This document shows, piece by piece, positions 1 through 12,312 of a stretch of 64,000 nucleotides of DNA. Below the pieces are notes generated by a model. That model did not search any database, was not told the DNA's origin, and saw only the letters and a program-made list of their open reading frames with translations. A program made the position numbers and the translations under genes. This DNA is from Leucocoprinus leucothites (lineage: Eukaryota; Basidiomycota; Agaricomycetes; Agaricales; Agaricaceae), in contig JAACJO010000002.1 of the NCBI GenBank assembly GCA_013368445.1, positions 310,001 to 374,000 on the forward strand. The letters are read 5' to 3'. Each line of letters opens with the position of its first letter. Positions within the stretch are counted from its first letter, which is position 1.

Positions 1-857
1 GCCACAATATCGGGCTGATAGACATGCCTTGCATGTGTGGTGTGTCTCTTCACCACAGAGCGGGCAATCCCCGATTTTGCTCAGACGAATGACATCCTTC
101 ATGTTTAGACTTCCAATTGGAAGGATGAATCCAACGTCGCAGCGGTCGTCCCGAACCACCGCTGGTAGCCGAAATCTGGGAGAGAGATGTTTCCGATTGA
201 GGGATAGTAATGTGACGAACAAGTTCTGTTCTACATCGGTCATAGGATAGGCCCTTCCGCGCTGGTCCTCTGGGGTCAAGTCTGCGATAGAATCTTCCAG
301 AGTCTCCTCGTCTTCTTCTTCCACAACTGCATAGTTACAGAGAACAAGCGGTGTCTTCTCATCAATCTCAAACGTGGAGAAGAACTATGCCAGGATATTA
401 GCTCGGAGATTGGTATAAAAAGGAAAGCACGCACTCGGATTATAAGGGCTCTGAAAACCGTCATATCCTTCAAAACAACGTATCCGATCCGCTTCTGGTC
501 CATGTCCTTGCCTATATCTGGTATAAGCTGGATAAGTCTGGGGAAAGCGAGTTGACGCTGGTCCTCATATTCTCGATTATCCTGAAAAATGGCTGCCCAG
601 GTACGACGAGTGAAAGCGTCCACAACCGGTGTCCGCTTTTTCCACAGAGGGTAATTGGAAAGGTTTATGCCGCCCACAGCGTCTGGATCATCCGGAAATG
701 TGGTGGAGAATCGTTGGGCAGCATCAAGCGCTTCGCCGAGTCTGGTTTTCAGCCTGGCTGCATTGACCTTGGTATTCGGAACAAGATCAATGTTCATCCC
801 CTTGAGAACATGGATAATGTCGTCTCTGGATAGGTTGTGTTGCTCGAGGGAGGACAT
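1..857 (-). CDS. MYND zinc-finger protein, 3' end cut by window edge
   Basis: The start ATG is at 855-857. Exon 1 is 435-857 (141 codons) and exon 2 is 384 down to at least 1, joined by a 50-bp GT-AG intron with phase kept. The N-terminal ~45 residues (DDIIHVLKGMNIDL then a basic helix ending in LDAAQR) match the N-terminus of the MYND gene at 31699-32736. Exon 2 ends in the first half of a MYND finger (CPLCGEETHHTCKAC, then ARYCG), and the remaining Cys/His ligands lie beyond base 1. MYND fingers bind zinc and mediate protein-protein contacts; no SET domain or other catalytic part is visible here. The function is unknown. It is probably one of a dispersed lineage-specific family, since the 31.7 kb gene has the same exon 1/2 layout. 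Confidence 0.8.
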
Positions 858-1103
858 GATGGTGGTAGAGGGTTAACTGCAGTCGTGGAAACCTTAACAG
901 CTATGCAATGGGTGTTAATTAACCGGACCCGATTAGGACACCGTTGATCGTGAACTCGGCGGAAGCGCGGATGTCACACTACACGTGATCGTCATCATTG
1001 AGTGACTGCCAATTTCGTGGCGGTTGGGACACTGGCTCTATTCATGTCCACCACCATCATGACTCGATAGTACCAGCTTAATCCAGCACCACGACGATAC
1101 ATC

Positions 1104-4002
1104 ATGCCCACAGGAACTCCTTACAACTCGTTTGCTCTGCCTTACAGGATAAAAGTTGACGATTTTGCGACTCCTTCAAGCCAGGACATAACACCAGCCT
1201 TACATCTGCTCACACATACCCATTCTGATCATATCAATGGATTATCTGCGAAAAGCTTCGGTTATGTTGTCGTGTGCTCTCACGATGCAAAGGAAATGCT
1301 ACTGCGGCATGAAATATTCGCTCAGCGAGAGCTGAAGGAACAACATTTACGAGCTGAGCCAGTCAGGACCTATGCTCATCTAAAGGTAGACCGGATACAC
1401 CACCCCATGGCGTATTACCAGGGGTCGCGAGATCTTCTGGTGAGGGAATCAGTCATTTGCTTATAATACTCTTCAACGCATTATGCTAGAAACCTATACA
1501 CCTGCATACACCCACCACGTTTGAGCTCTCGAATGACGAGCGAGTCGTTATTACCGCTTTTGATGCAAATCACTGTCCCGGCGCCGTCATGTCAGTGCAA
1601 TGCGGATAACATGACTCAGTCTGATATTGCCCTATCCTAGGTATCTCATTGAGGGCCCGAAGGGAACGATCCTCCATACAGGCGACTTCCGCGCTGAACC
1701 TTGGTTTCTTGAATCCCTCAGTCGCAATCCGTTTCTTCAGCCTTATTTATACGCTTCTACAAATGGACCTCTTCATAAAATCCTCGACTGCATTTATTTA
1801 GATACCGCCTGTGCATTCTCACCATTAGATATTCCCACCAAGGTGAGCGCCTTTGTGATGTTCGGCGTTTATTTCTCATTCCCGGCTGTAGCAGGAAGCC
1901 ACACGTGGCTTGATAGAACTCATGAAGCTTTTCCCTCCCAATGTGTATTTCTACATCAATTCATGGACTTGGGGCTACGAAGACGTTATCAAAGCGATTG
2001 CCACCGCATTTCAGACAAAGGTGCTCCGCTCCGTCCCTACTACATGGTCGTGACCCTTACAATTTCTGATCCAGATTCATGTCGACCGCTACAAGGACAA
2101 CGTTTACCAAAGCGTTTCTGATCCATATATGCGACTCATTCTGACTCGCGATCCTACGTCTACACGATTTCATGCTTGCGAGCGCTTTCATCGATGTGAC
2201 CATGTCTGGGTAGACAATGAAGACGGGACGTACGGAAATGCGATAAGCCGCCTTGGAAAACGCGTAATCTATATTAATCCTATCACGATGGGATGTACAA
2301 GTTGGAAACTGTATCTCCAAGAGACGAAGCAGCAGCTTGCTGCGGGTGCCATGGTCAACAACCTTGTCAGTGACGTTGTCTCTGTAGAAATAGTCTCTCA
2401 TCATTTTTGCAGCTTGTTCCTCTCTCGCGACATTCAACACTACCTGAACTTCAGGCTTTCGTTTCTCTCTTTCGTCCCAAGCGTATTGTCCCTAATACTC
2501 TCGATCCTAGACTACAAGACCTGGATTGGTTTTGTATTGATCGCATGTTTGAAGGGTGTCTATTTGAAAACGCTGATGCGGACCACACAAAGCTTCTCCC
2601 CTTCCAATCTAACCCTCTCGACAGCGATGAAGACATCAGCATCAAAAACATTGTTGGTTGTGGTGACGTGGCTGAGATGGCGCTTCGCTGGGCTGACAGC
2701 GGCAAAATCCGTCGTAAGCTGGAAATTGCCAGAGATTACTTGAAGCCACTGGAAAGGGTTATGGTGGATAGAGTACTGGGTCCCTCCGCTTCGTTTCATG
2801 GCTCACCGCCACTTATGATAGGGATAGAGAAAGAGAAAGAGAGAGCAGCACAGGACTGGCGATACGACACCGATGAAGACACCGATGACGACGATGACGA
2901 CGAACGAGGTCACACGGCTCACAAGCTATTCGCAAGCTTGGCCGGCGTGGATGAGAAGGCGACGTCATGCAGGTTATCCTCACCGGCCTCTGACAAGGAG
3001 GAACCGCAAGCCTCAAAAATCACTGTCACTCCTGGCCAATCCTATTTCCCCAACACGCCATTTGGAAAATCTGTTTCCATTCCACAGATTCTGATCCCTG
3101 TTTCCAGCCCATTTCGTCCAACAGAAAGGGCGCATCCCAGCCGAATACAGCAACTGGCGACGCCCTCTCCCACCCATCGGCATCAAATCCCTGTAAAGAG
3201 ATATGATCTCGATGCAGAAAAGGTCATCGCGTCACCCATCTGTCTACAGTCATCATCCCCATTACAGACGATTTTCTCACCATCGGTGGCGGCGTCAAAA
3301 TCGAAAGTTCCAGCGAGATATTCCCTCAAGTCCCCATTGGCAGAACAAAAGAATCGCATTTCACAAGACATCAATAGCTGTCTGACGCCTCCTTTCCCGG
3401 TTCCGAGTAGAAGCCCCAAGCAAATTCGATTAGAATATCCCACTCTTCCCGCGTTTGTTTCTCGAGTCCCAAATGGTTTTTCACCTGATATCAACAATCA
3501 GAGTATGACTCACAAGTCTGCCGCACTCGCGAAGTCGCTCCTAGGTTTGCCTTCGCGTCGATCATCACACCGTCGCTCCACTCCAACAAAGCCACGAGTC
3601 GAGCGGGCGCATTTTTACCTCCAGAGAATCAAGATTGGAGAGCGCTTGGCCAAGTCACGCCCAGAAGCTGTGGCGTCGTCATATGCAACAAAAAGGGAAA
3701 AACTGCTCGCGAGATATGTCAAACTGGAAACGAAGGAGTCGTATGCACGCGCGGTAGCAAAAAAGGGGGGTGTGGCTGGTATTGAGAATACCGCGATGTC
3801 TCGGGAGTCCATCCGCGGCCTCAGAGTTGAACCCACGGTTTTATCGTTCGAAACTGTTGACGATGACGATGGAGGGATGGATTGGAACCGGAGCCGTGAT
3901 TTGGCGGATGTAGTACGGTCCGCGATTGCCAACGGCCAACCGATATCCCTTCCCACTCTCAAATGTGCTGACTCTCAGTCAAGCGACTATGCATTCCGAT
4001 AA
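1104..4002 (+). CDS. SNM1/Artemis-type metallo-beta-lactamase DNA repair nuclease
   Basis: Six exons: 1104-1439, 1490-1590, 1641-1842, 1895-2020, 2075-2365 and 2413-4002. All phases agree and give 881 residues. The metallo-beta-lactamase core carries HTHSDH (residues 38-43), DANHCPGAV (His140), TGDFR (Asp161) and YLDTAC (Asp200). The beta-CASP half includes TRDPTSTRFHACERF and VPLSRHSTLPEL. This is the SNM1/PSO2/Artemis family of 5' exonucleases and hairpin endonucleases acting in interstrand cross-link repair or end joining. The second half is a long, low-complexity Ser/Pro/Arg-rich tail with an Asp-rich stretch near 2870-2905 and resembles nothing I recognise. Whether it is the Artemis or the PSO2 orthologue cannot be settled by eye; the spacing after the HCPGAV motif looks more Artemis-like. 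Its 3' end is duplicated at 12313-12608. Confidence 0.88.
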
Positions 4003-4761
4003 TACTGCCACGAACAAACTTTTCCCATTCTTTGCACGAAATATCATTATCAGTATTTATGTATAACCCAGCGTTCCCGTTTTCTGACACAGATTATCGT
4101 CCCCGAAGCTGTCTTCTCCCTGGGTCGCGTAAACCAGCCCGACAATAACCGCCGCCTCGACCAGGAAGAGGTTTGAGGGTACGAGCTTGCCTGATCATCT
4201 AGCCGTTCGAATAAACTCTCTACATGTTTTGACCCACTTGTCTTGCCATGAATCTATGCTTCTAGTCCCTGTCGCAAAAGAAATTGCCGGCGCTACGGGA
4301 CATTGAAGCCACACAGAGTGAAGGTCTGACCATTTGCCTCTCCCTGCGCCACGAACGACCATGCGTACGACTTAATCCAAGTCACTATCTAGGGGTGTCC
4401 AATTAGTTGATTGGCTGTGGTCCGAGTCCTGTAACTGTCGGTTCTAACGTATAGACACAAGCAAGTTTCTGAGGCAACTTCTATGCAGCCGAGGGTTCCA
4501 TTGGGAAATGGACTACTTAAACCGCTTATAGAGTGGGTTCTCCCTCGCTCTGCTTATCTAGAGTGTTTCTTATTAATGCGACATTGAGGGATAAGTTTGC
4601 GTTCGGATATAAAACATTTCACCTTTTAACGTTCAGTTGAATTTACTCTAGATTCTGAATCCGGGTCTTTATCAAACCCGGATGCACATGCTGCTCACAT
4701 CCTCTAGGCTTCTTGACTTTTCTAGTTTCCCTGTTTGTTTGACACATTTGGTCCGTTTATA
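4003..4761. repeat. Spacer after the repair gene, duplicated at 12.6 and 13.7-14.4 kb
   Basis: No gene is visible. The first ~110 bp continue the repair-gene 3' end into the copy ending near 12608. From about 4130 to 4761 the DNA matches 13748-14384, for example the shared stretch about Leu-rich-free AT DNA around 'tcgaataaactc' and 'cctctag'. The spacer therefore belongs to a segmental duplication broken into two parts in the second copy. Confidence 0.7.
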
Positions 4762-4892
4762 AGAGCATATTTAAACAGTTTAGGTTTCTGATTCAATTTC
4801 AAAGTACAAGCGGGAAGACGGATTTCCAAAACCTAATACTGACATAACCACCATCTATCCTTAAATCCCTGTACACTACAAAATCACAGTAT

Positions 4893-5376
4893 TTAGAGAT
4901 TGAGATTGACGGGAGTGCAGCCAAGAACGATGAGGCCTTGGAAGTTGTTTCCAGTGCAGCAGACGGGCTGAGCAGTGCTGAAAAGAGCCAAGTATTGTCA
5001 GCGAATGTCATTGATCTGCTGTAGTATCACTTACCATGAATTACCACCAACTCCGATAATGTCGATCGGGCTGCAGGTGAGGCCAACCAAACCAGTGACG
5101 CCTTGAACGACAACACCGAGGAGGGCAGCAAGAGTAGTGACTGCGGGGCTTGTCGCAGCTTGGGCAGAGTTACCTATAAGGCCGGTCAGTCACTATATTT
5201 TGTACTGCATGAGTAGTTTGGAACTCACAGCACTGGATGGGGCCGGTGTTACACTGGCTGGCGGGCATGGTGCCGCCGCCGCCGCCACCACCACCGGTGG
5301 GAACAGTAGTGGCTGCAGCCAAGAAGGGGAGGACGAAGAACAAGAAAGTGAAGATAGTAGTGACTTGAGCGAACAT
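4893..5376 (-). CDS. Class I hydrophobin, copy 1
   Basis: Three exons: 5376-5229, 5173-5035 and 4977-4893, giving 123 residues. A signal peptide ([20 protein letters not shown]) is followed by a run of eight Gly and then the hydrophobin core. The eight cysteines follow C-x6-CC-x33-C-x12-C-x5-CC-x12-C, which is class I spacing. The first CC codon pair is split by intron 1 and the fifth Cys by intron 2, as in the other copies. Hydrophobins are secreted, self-assemble at air-water interfaces and coat aerial hyphae or fruit-body surfaces. The start is the only ATG next to the signal peptide. A TATA box lies 80 bp upstream. Confidence 0.93.
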
Positions 5377-5455
5377 GTTTACTGAGGTTGGATAAATGCT
5401 TTGAAAGATCTGTTAGAACTTCTTTGCTGGGGATATGAAGCAGACCATGGAGGGC

Positions 5456-5462
5456 TTTTATA
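5456..5462 (-). promoter_or_regulatory. TATA box of hydrophobin 1
   Basis: TATAAAA on the minus strand, about 80 bp before the ATG at 5376. The same box and spacing recur before copies 2, 3, 5 and 6. Confidence 0.7.
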
Positions 5463-7282
5463 GAGTTGGATTTCATGTTTTCCGGTGTTATGTTCGAAGG
5501 AACACTGTTTGGTCTCCGAGATACTTGAACTCATACGGTCAGAATCTCTACCCCAAATTATAGTTAGATAGAATCGGCTTAGAGAAATCTTCAACTACTG
5601 GTTCGGCCTTTCAATCTCCAAGGTTCACTGTCACGCTGACTTCTGACGGCAATATATTGTATCCTGGGTATCGAATACCCATAGCGTACGAAACTGAACC
5701 GCAAGTACTGCTTACTGTTAATAATATACCTTATGAATGACTAGACACGCAAGGCGAGCTCGTAGGTTCGGATTTGGCTCATATGGTGCCTAGTTTGGAG
5801 AAATCGTCCACTGTCACGTTCTCACACTTGAATTTGACCCATTCCTGAGACTAGCCGATGCTGGGCAAATCTGAAATAGATAAGTATAGGGTGACAGTCT
5901 CCGAAAGACAGGAAGCCCGTTGATTGGAGCTGGGGCTGATGATGAGTGATAGCTTGTTCATGATGCCTCGATGTTTTGTGGAATACATATTGCAATCAGC
6001 TTCGACTCCACTTGGGCAGTTTTGGTCCCGGACAGGCATGAACGCGTGAGCGAAACAATTTGCTGCATGTCAAGATGCATCTTTCCATGTCATATCTTAG
6101 CAGAGGTGCTGCTGTTTGTAGCCCGACTTTCCGAAAAGAACGTGCCGGCGGAAGATTGCGGACCCGCACCGTTCATGTCCATGAGAAGCAGCCGTCACAA
6201 AAGTAGTCAGATCCGCGATAGCAAAATGAACTATCACTCCACAAATTCGATATTCATGTTAGGCAGACCGATCAATACGGCCACTCTGACTCCCTCTAAT
6301 GGCGCGTGGTTTACACAGCCTGTGTCTGACATCAGGAAAATCCTTTTTTCTTGATTCAGCCTTTTGGCTCTCATCAATGAACAGCAACTCGTCGAGCCAT
6401 CGTAACGCCCAATAAGGGATTATCAGACTGTGGCCTGTTTTTTTTTTAGCTTCCGTCGGGATGTGAGAATCTAGCATGTCATACGCAATAGGCTATCAAG
6501 CTGTATTGACTCCATGTAGGTCTGCCGTTTCTCGTAATCACGTACTCATGGTGTTTACGATTTGTCCCCTGTCTAATGACCCACCAACAGATATCATTAT
6601 ATCTATTGAGGTTAAACGTTAAACAATTGACACAACACATCACAAGTCCATACTCACCGTGTAGAGGGCATGCTCATCTATTCAGCTGAATTTGGTCCTG
6701 GGTAATTCCGGGGCCCTCCACAACTTCGTAATTATCTTCTGATCAGTCTTAGTAGAGCACTAGGCAGAAATATTCTGATATGCGGTGTGCTGGTACAAGG
6801 ATGGTGATTGACGGTGATCTCCTCAAGATATGAAATGACTCTGACTTTTGGTAGAAACAGGTGGTAAATGAGTTTCGGTGTATGATAATCATTTATGAAG
6901 AGGGGAGGTCTAGCGAAGCATGACGAACACCTGACTGAATAATCACAGCAGCTACCAGCTTATACGAACACGGCAGCATATGATTGGGATTCTTAATGAC
7001 ACGCCACGTTCTCAGGGTTTATAATCCCCATCATCAAATTATGAGAGGTTGTACCTCAGGCAGTATCCTGACACCATTTGATGGCCTCGATTCACCCTTA
7101 TCATGACTTTATTTTTTACTGATGCGAAGACACAAGTCCGGGGTACGACTCGGAGCATATTCAAACAGATTGGGTTTTCTTATTCAATTTCAAAGTACAA
7201 GAAGTAGAACGATTTCCGAGACCTATTAACGACATAACCACCATCCATCTTTAGTTCACTGTACATATCACAATTACAATAT

Positions 7283-7742
7283 TTAGAGATTGAGATTGAC
7301 GGGAGTGCAGCCAAGGACGATGAGGCCTTGGAAGTTGTTTCCAGTGCAGCAGACGGGCTGAGCAGTGCTGAAAAGAGCCAAGTATTGTCAACGAATGTCT
7401 TTGATCTGCTTTAGTATTACTTACCATGAATTGCCACCAACTCCGATAATGTCGATCGGGCTGCAGGTGAGGCCAACCAAGCCAGTGACGCCTTGAACGA
7501 CAACACCGAGGGCGGCCGCAAGAGTAGTGACTGCGGGGCTGGTCGCAGCCTGGGCAGAGTCACCTATAAGGCTGGTCAGTCATTATATTTTGTACTGCAT
7601 GAGTGGTTTCGAACTCACAGCACTGGATGGGGCCGGTGTTACACTGGCTGGCGGGCATGGTATCGCCGTCGGTGCGGGGAACAGCAGTGGCCGCAGCCAA
7701 GAAGGGAAGGACGAAGAAGATAGCAGTGACTTGAGCGAGCAT
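7283..7742 (-). CDS. Class I hydrophobin, copy 2
   Basis: Exons 7742-7619, 7563-7425 and 7367-7283 give 115 residues. The signal peptide is [20 protein letters not shown]. The poly-Gly spacer of copy 1 is replaced by a short RTDGD linker. All eight cysteines are kept with the same spacing, and exons 2 and 3 have exactly the lengths of copy 1 (139 and 85 bp). Secreted surface protein as for copy 1. Copies 2 and 3 look like the most recent duplicates, with identical lengths and nearly identical coding DNA. Confidence 0.93.
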
Positions 7743-7820
7743 GTTTACTGAGGTTGGATGATGCTTTGAAAGATCTGTTAGAACTTCTTTGCTGGGGATA
7801 TGAAGCAGACCGTGGAGGGC

Positions 7821-7827
7821 TTTTATA
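7821..7827 (-). promoter_or_regulatory. TATA box of hydrophobin 2
   Basis: TATAAAA about 80 bp before the ATG at 7742, within a promoter block conserved across the array. Confidence 0.68.
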
Positions 7828-9680
7828 GAGTTGGATTTCATGTTTTCTTGTGTTATGTTCAAAGGAACACTGTTTGGTCTCCGAGATACTTGAACTCATA
7901 CGGTCAGAATCTCTACCCCGAATTATAGTTAGATAGAATCGGCTCAGAGAAATGTATTGCAACTCTTCAACTACTGGTTCGGCCTTTCAATCTCCAAGGT
8001 CCACTGTCACGCTGACTTCTGACAGCAAAATATCGTATCCTGGGTATTGAATGCCTGTGGTGTACGAAACTGAACCGCAAGCACTGCCTACTGTTGGTAG
8101 TATGCCTTATGAACGACTAGATACGCAAGGCGAGCTCGTAGATTCGGATTTGGCTCATATGGTGCCTAGTTTGGAGAGATCGTCCACCGTCACATTCTCA
8201 CACTTGAATCCGACTAGCCGATGCTGGGCAGATCTGAAATAGATAAGTATAAGGTGACGGTCTTCGAAAGACAGAAGCCCGTTGATTGGAGCTGGGGCTG
8301 ATGATGAGTGATGGCTTGTTCCTGATGCGTCGTACGTTTTGCGGAATATATATTGCAATCAGCTCCGGCTCCACTTGGTCAGTCTTGGTCCTGGACAGTC
8401 ATGAACGCGTGAGCGAAACAATTTGCTGCAGGTCGAGATGCATTTTACTATGTCATATCTTAGCGGGAGTACTGCTGTGTGCAGCCCGACTTTCCTGAAA
8501 AGAACGTGACGGCGGAAGATCGTGAATTCCCACCGTCCATGCCCGCGAGAAGCAACCGTAAAAGTAGTCAGATCCACCGACAGCAAAACGCAAAATTCAC
8601 TCCACAAATTCGATATCCATACTGGACGGACCGATAAATACGGCCACTCTGGCTCCCTCTAATAACATGTGGTTTACACAGCCTGTGTCTGACATCAGGA
8701 AAATCCTTTTTTCCTGATTCAGCCTTTTGTCTCTCATCAATGAACGACGACTCGTCGAGCCACCGTAACGCCCAATAAGGGATTACAAGATTGTGTCCTG
8801 GCTTTTTTAGCTTCCGCCGGGATGTAAGAGTCTAGTACGTCATACGTAATGGGCTATCAGGTTGTATTGACTCCATACAGGTCTGCCGTTTTCTCGTAAT
8901 AATGATCTGCCTACCAGAATATTGTCAAATGATGACGGACTCATAGCGTTTATGATTTGTCCCCTGTCTAATGACCCACCAATAGATATTATTATATCTA
9001 TTGAGGTTAAACGTTAAACAATCACAAGTCCATACTCACCGTGTAGAAGGCACGCTCAACTATTCAGTTGAATTTAATCCTGTACCCTGGGTAGTTCCCG
9101 GGTCCTCCAAACCTTCGTAATTATCGTCTGATCAGTCTGAGTAGAGCACTAGGCAGAAAATTCTGATATGTGGTGTACTGGTACAAGAATGGTGATCTCC
9201 TCAAGATATGATGCCGACCCAGGATGATATGGAATGACTCTGACTTTTGGTGGAAAAAGTGGTAAACGAGTTTCAGTGTATGATAATCATTTATGAAAAG
9301 GGGAGGTCCAGCGGAGCATGACGAACACCTGACTGAATAATCACAGTAGCTACCAGCTTGTACGAACACAGCAGCATATGATTTGGATTCTTAACGACAC
9401 GCCGCATTCTCGCGGTTTATAATCCCCATCATTAGGTTATGGGGGGTTGTACCTCAGGCAGTATCTTGACACCATTTGAGGGCCTCGATAGACCCTTATC
9501 ATGACTTTATCTTTTTACTGATGCGAAGACACAAGTCCGGGGTATGACTCAGAGCATATTTAAACAGATGGGTTTTCTTATTCAGTTTCAAAGTACAAGC
9601 AGTAGAACGATTTCCGAGACCTATTAACGACACAACCACCATCCATCTTTAATTCCCTGTACATATCACAATTACAATAT

Positions 9681-10140
9681 TTAGAGATTGAGATTGACGG
9701 GAGTGCAGCCAAGGACGATGAGGCCTTGGAAGTTGTTTCCAGTGCAGCAGACGGGCTGAGCAGTACTGAAAAGAGCCAAGTATTGTCAGCGAATGACTTC
9801 GATCTGCTTTGGTATGGCTTACCATGAGTTGCCACCAACTCCGATAGCGCTGATCGGGCTGCAGGTGAGGCCAACCAAGCCAGTGACGCCTTGAACGACA
9901 ACACCGAGGATGCCAGCAAGAGTAGTGACTGCGGGGCTGGTCGCAGCCTGGGCAGAGTTACCTATAAGGCTGGTTAGTCATTATATTCTGTACTGCATGA
10001 GTGGTTTCGAACTCACAGCACTGGATGGGGCCGGTGTTACACTGGCTGGCAGGCATGGTATCGCCGTCGGTGCGGGGAACAGCAGTGGCCGCAGCCAAGA
10101 AGGGAAGGACGAAGAAGATAGCAGTGACTTGAGCGAACAT
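9681..10140 (-). CDS. Class I hydrophobin, copy 3
   Basis: Exons 10140-10017, 9961-9823 and 9765-9681 give 115 residues. The signal peptide is [20 protein letters not shown], followed by the RTDGD linker and eight cysteines in class I spacing. Exon lengths match copy 2 exactly. Exon 3 opens with a T instead of C, so the split Cys codon is TGT rather than TGC and the residue is unchanged. No coding damage is seen. Confidence 0.93.
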
Positions 10141-10218
10141 GTTTACTGAGGTTGGATAATGCTTTGAAAGATCTGTTAGAACTTCTTTGCTGGGGATATG
10201 AAGCAGACCATTGAGAGC

Positions 10219-10225
10219 TTTTATA
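10219..10225 (-). promoter_or_regulatory. TATA box of hydrophobin 3
   Basis: TATAAAA about 80 bp before the ATG at 10140, in the conserved array promoter. Confidence 0.68.
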
Positions 10226-11100
10226 GAGTTAGATTTCATGTTTTCTTGTGTTATGTTCGAAGGAACACTGTTTGGTCTCCGAGATACTTGAACTCATACG
10301 GTCAGAATCTCTACCCGAATTATAGTTAGATAGAATCGGCTCAGAGAAATCTTCAACTACTAGTTCGGCCTTTCAATCTCCAAGGTCGATTGTCACGCTG
10401 ACTTCTGACGGCAAAATATTGTATCTTGGGTGTTGAATACCTATGGTGTACGAAACTGAACTGCAAGCACAACCTACTGCGAATGATATACCTTATGAAC
10501 GACTAGACACGCAAGGCGAGCTCATAGATTCGGATTTGGCTAGGATGGCACCTAGTTTGGAAAGATCGTCCACCGTCACGTCTCACACTTGAATTTGACC
10601 TATTCCTCTGACTAGCCGATGCTGGGCAAATCTGAAATAGATAAGTATAAGGTGACGATCTTCGAAAGACAGAAGCCCATTGATTGGAGCTGGGGCTGAT
10701 GATGAATGATGGCTTGTTCCTGATGCGTCGTACGTTTTGCGGAATACATATTGCAATCAGCTTCGGCCCCACTTGGACAGACTTGGTCCTGGACAGTCAT
10801 GAACGCGTAAGCGAAACAATTTGCTGCAGGTCAAGATGCATTTCTCCATGTCATGACTCATATCTCACCGGAGGTGCTACTGTGTGCAGCCCAACTTTCC
10901 GAAAAGAACGCGACGGCGGAAGATTACGAACCCGCGCCGTCTATGTCCATGAGAAGCAACCGTCACAAAAGTAGTCAGATCTACGACAGCAAAATGAACT
11001 ATCACTCCACGAATTTGATATTCATGCTGGACAGACCGATGAATACGGGCAGTATGGTTTTCACTGCGTCGACAAGTCGATTTGTCCCAAGTCGCATTGA

Positions 11101-12265
11101 CTGCATATTGGTGGGAAAATCGATTTGACGCACAACGAATCATGTCGTTGGCCCAGTGTTTTGTATAGTAACGTGTAACTTACATAGCCCGTGTCTGGAT
11201 TCTGAAGCGGGGTCGAGAGTTTACCGCTACGGCCACACTATCGCTAGAGTACCGCTCCAGTGCTTCCACGTGACCGCTACACCGCCGCTACCAGATGTCC
11301 CCGCCCTATTACGTCAGTGAAAAACCGGCCCGCTTATATGTACAGATAAACCTTTACCAAGCACCTACCTCATAGTATTGATCACCAGGCTGGTAAGGTG
11401 CAGACTTGGTTTGGATTTGATTGTCAGCGGCAGTCAACGGCTGGCGTCGCAGATATTCACAAACCTTGCTGATATAGCAAATATGCATATATATTCACGA
11501 GGAACCTAGGGGTTCAAATGCCGGTTGACCCCAGTATTATTCACACCAAATAGTCAGAGGTAAAACACAGTTCATTTAACGAGTAGACATATGCATGGTA
11601 CATTTTGGATACTACTCAAAAGATTGGACAACATATAATATAACTTAATGATGACGGCGGAAACTGCTAACTACGACTGGATATGCGACGTACTGATGCC
11701 ATTCCGTAATGTCAATGAGGTGCGATATTCTGCCGAGCCGATAAAGCACAAGCCTAGGCTGCTGGCTGAGAGCTAGACACAAACTTTGGTGAAAGTGACC
11801 GACTAGACAGCATATATGCGTCAATAAAGTGCTTGAAACGTGAGAGTTCGAGTACATCCCAGAGTACGCACGAAACGATCATCGTCCATAGATCCGGCAG
11901 CCCTGCAGATCCTAGTATATGCGCTCAATGTGAGATCAATCCGGCGAAAACGAGGGATTCAGAGTCCAAAGTAGTTGAGATACATTAGACAAACGTGCTG
12001 TGCCCAAGTGATCAACAATCCGAAGATAGTGTGATGATGTTGGGTCCGAGGCATGGGGATGGCCGCTTTCTGCATAGATCGAGAGACCAATTGAGGTGCA
12101 TATACGAAGGGATATGGTCAATGTGAGGGGTCAACCGATCATGGTCACAATGGTAAGGAGCTGAAGGGAGGTGGAGGTGAGTAAAGGAACTTGTGTCGGA
12201 CTCAGCGGCATGTTAGAGCAGCGGAGTTTGAAGCCAATCACGTGACTGTATTGCCGGTCTTAGGA
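11101..12265. other. No gene recognised
   Basis: Unique DNA between truncated unit 3 and the repair-gene fragment. Around 11220-11300 the word 'ccgcta' recurs several times. No frame shows a domain or consistent codon use. The short frames (for example 70 codons at 11645-11857) look random. Confidence 0.5.
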
Positions 12266-12312
12266 CTCGGAGCATATTCAAACAATTGGGATTCCTTATT
12301 CAATTTCAAAAT
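12266..12312. repeat. Hydrophobin-unit start block fused to repair-gene copy
   Basis: The first ~47 bp of a hydrophobin unit ('gactcggagcatattc' through 'ttcaaaatac') are present here but run straight into a copy of the repair-gene last exon instead of a hydrophobin 3' end. This marks a recombination junction near 12312-12315. Confidence 0.75.

Larger units (their letters stand above)
4762..7119. repeat. Hydrophobin repeat unit 1 (~2.36 kb)
   Basis: The unit starts at a block reading 'gagcatatttaaacag' and holds one hydrophobin gene (4893-5376), its TATA promoter and ~1.7 kb of upstream DNA. The same order, with roughly 85-90% identity by eye, recurs at 7120-9520 and 9521-11100, and partly at 14385-16000. 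The 5377-7119 part has no convincing gene. The open frames there are not kept between copies, because indels shift them. Confidence 0.8.
7120..9520. repeat. Hydrophobin repeat unit 2 (~2.40 kb)
   Basis: Begins at 'gatgcgaagacacaag' (7120), and the next unit starts with the same words at 9521. Contains hydrophobin 2, its promoter and non-coding upstream DNA homologous to unit 1. The upstream DNA includes a short near-palindrome 'gttaaacgttaaac' near 9004 that is also present near 6610. No other gene is seen in 7743-9520. Confidence 0.82.
9521..11100. repeat. Hydrophobin repeat unit 3, truncated
   Basis: Starts with the same block as unit 2 and runs through hydrophobin 3 and about 900 bp of upstream DNA. 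Homology to units 1 and 2 is lost after about 11050-11100, where unrelated DNA with two 'tcgatttg' words begins. The last ~800 bp of a full unit are missing. Confidence 0.75.

Noticed and set aside
5137..5385. 82-codon plus-strand frame over hydrophobin 1, with similar frames over copies 2, 3, 4 and 6
   Set aside because: They are antisense to hydrophobin exons 1 and 2 and include the intron. Their conservation follows from the hydrophobin coding strand.
5971..6354. 127-codon plus-strand frame upstream of hydrophobin 1 with partial matches upstream of copies 2, 3 and 4
   Set aside because: The frame is broken by indels in every other copy (for example after the CH motif near 10850), so the similarity is DNA repeat, not coding constraint.
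7560..7862. Longer hydrophobin 2 starting at an upstream ATG (MNITQENMKSN)
   Set aside because: It would place ~40 residues before the signal peptide and run through the TATA box region.
11150..11330. Cluster of 'ccgcta' words as a possible tandem repeat or CRISPR-like array
   Set aside because: Spacing is irregular, there are only a few short copies, and nuclear fungal DNA does not carry CRISPR arrays.
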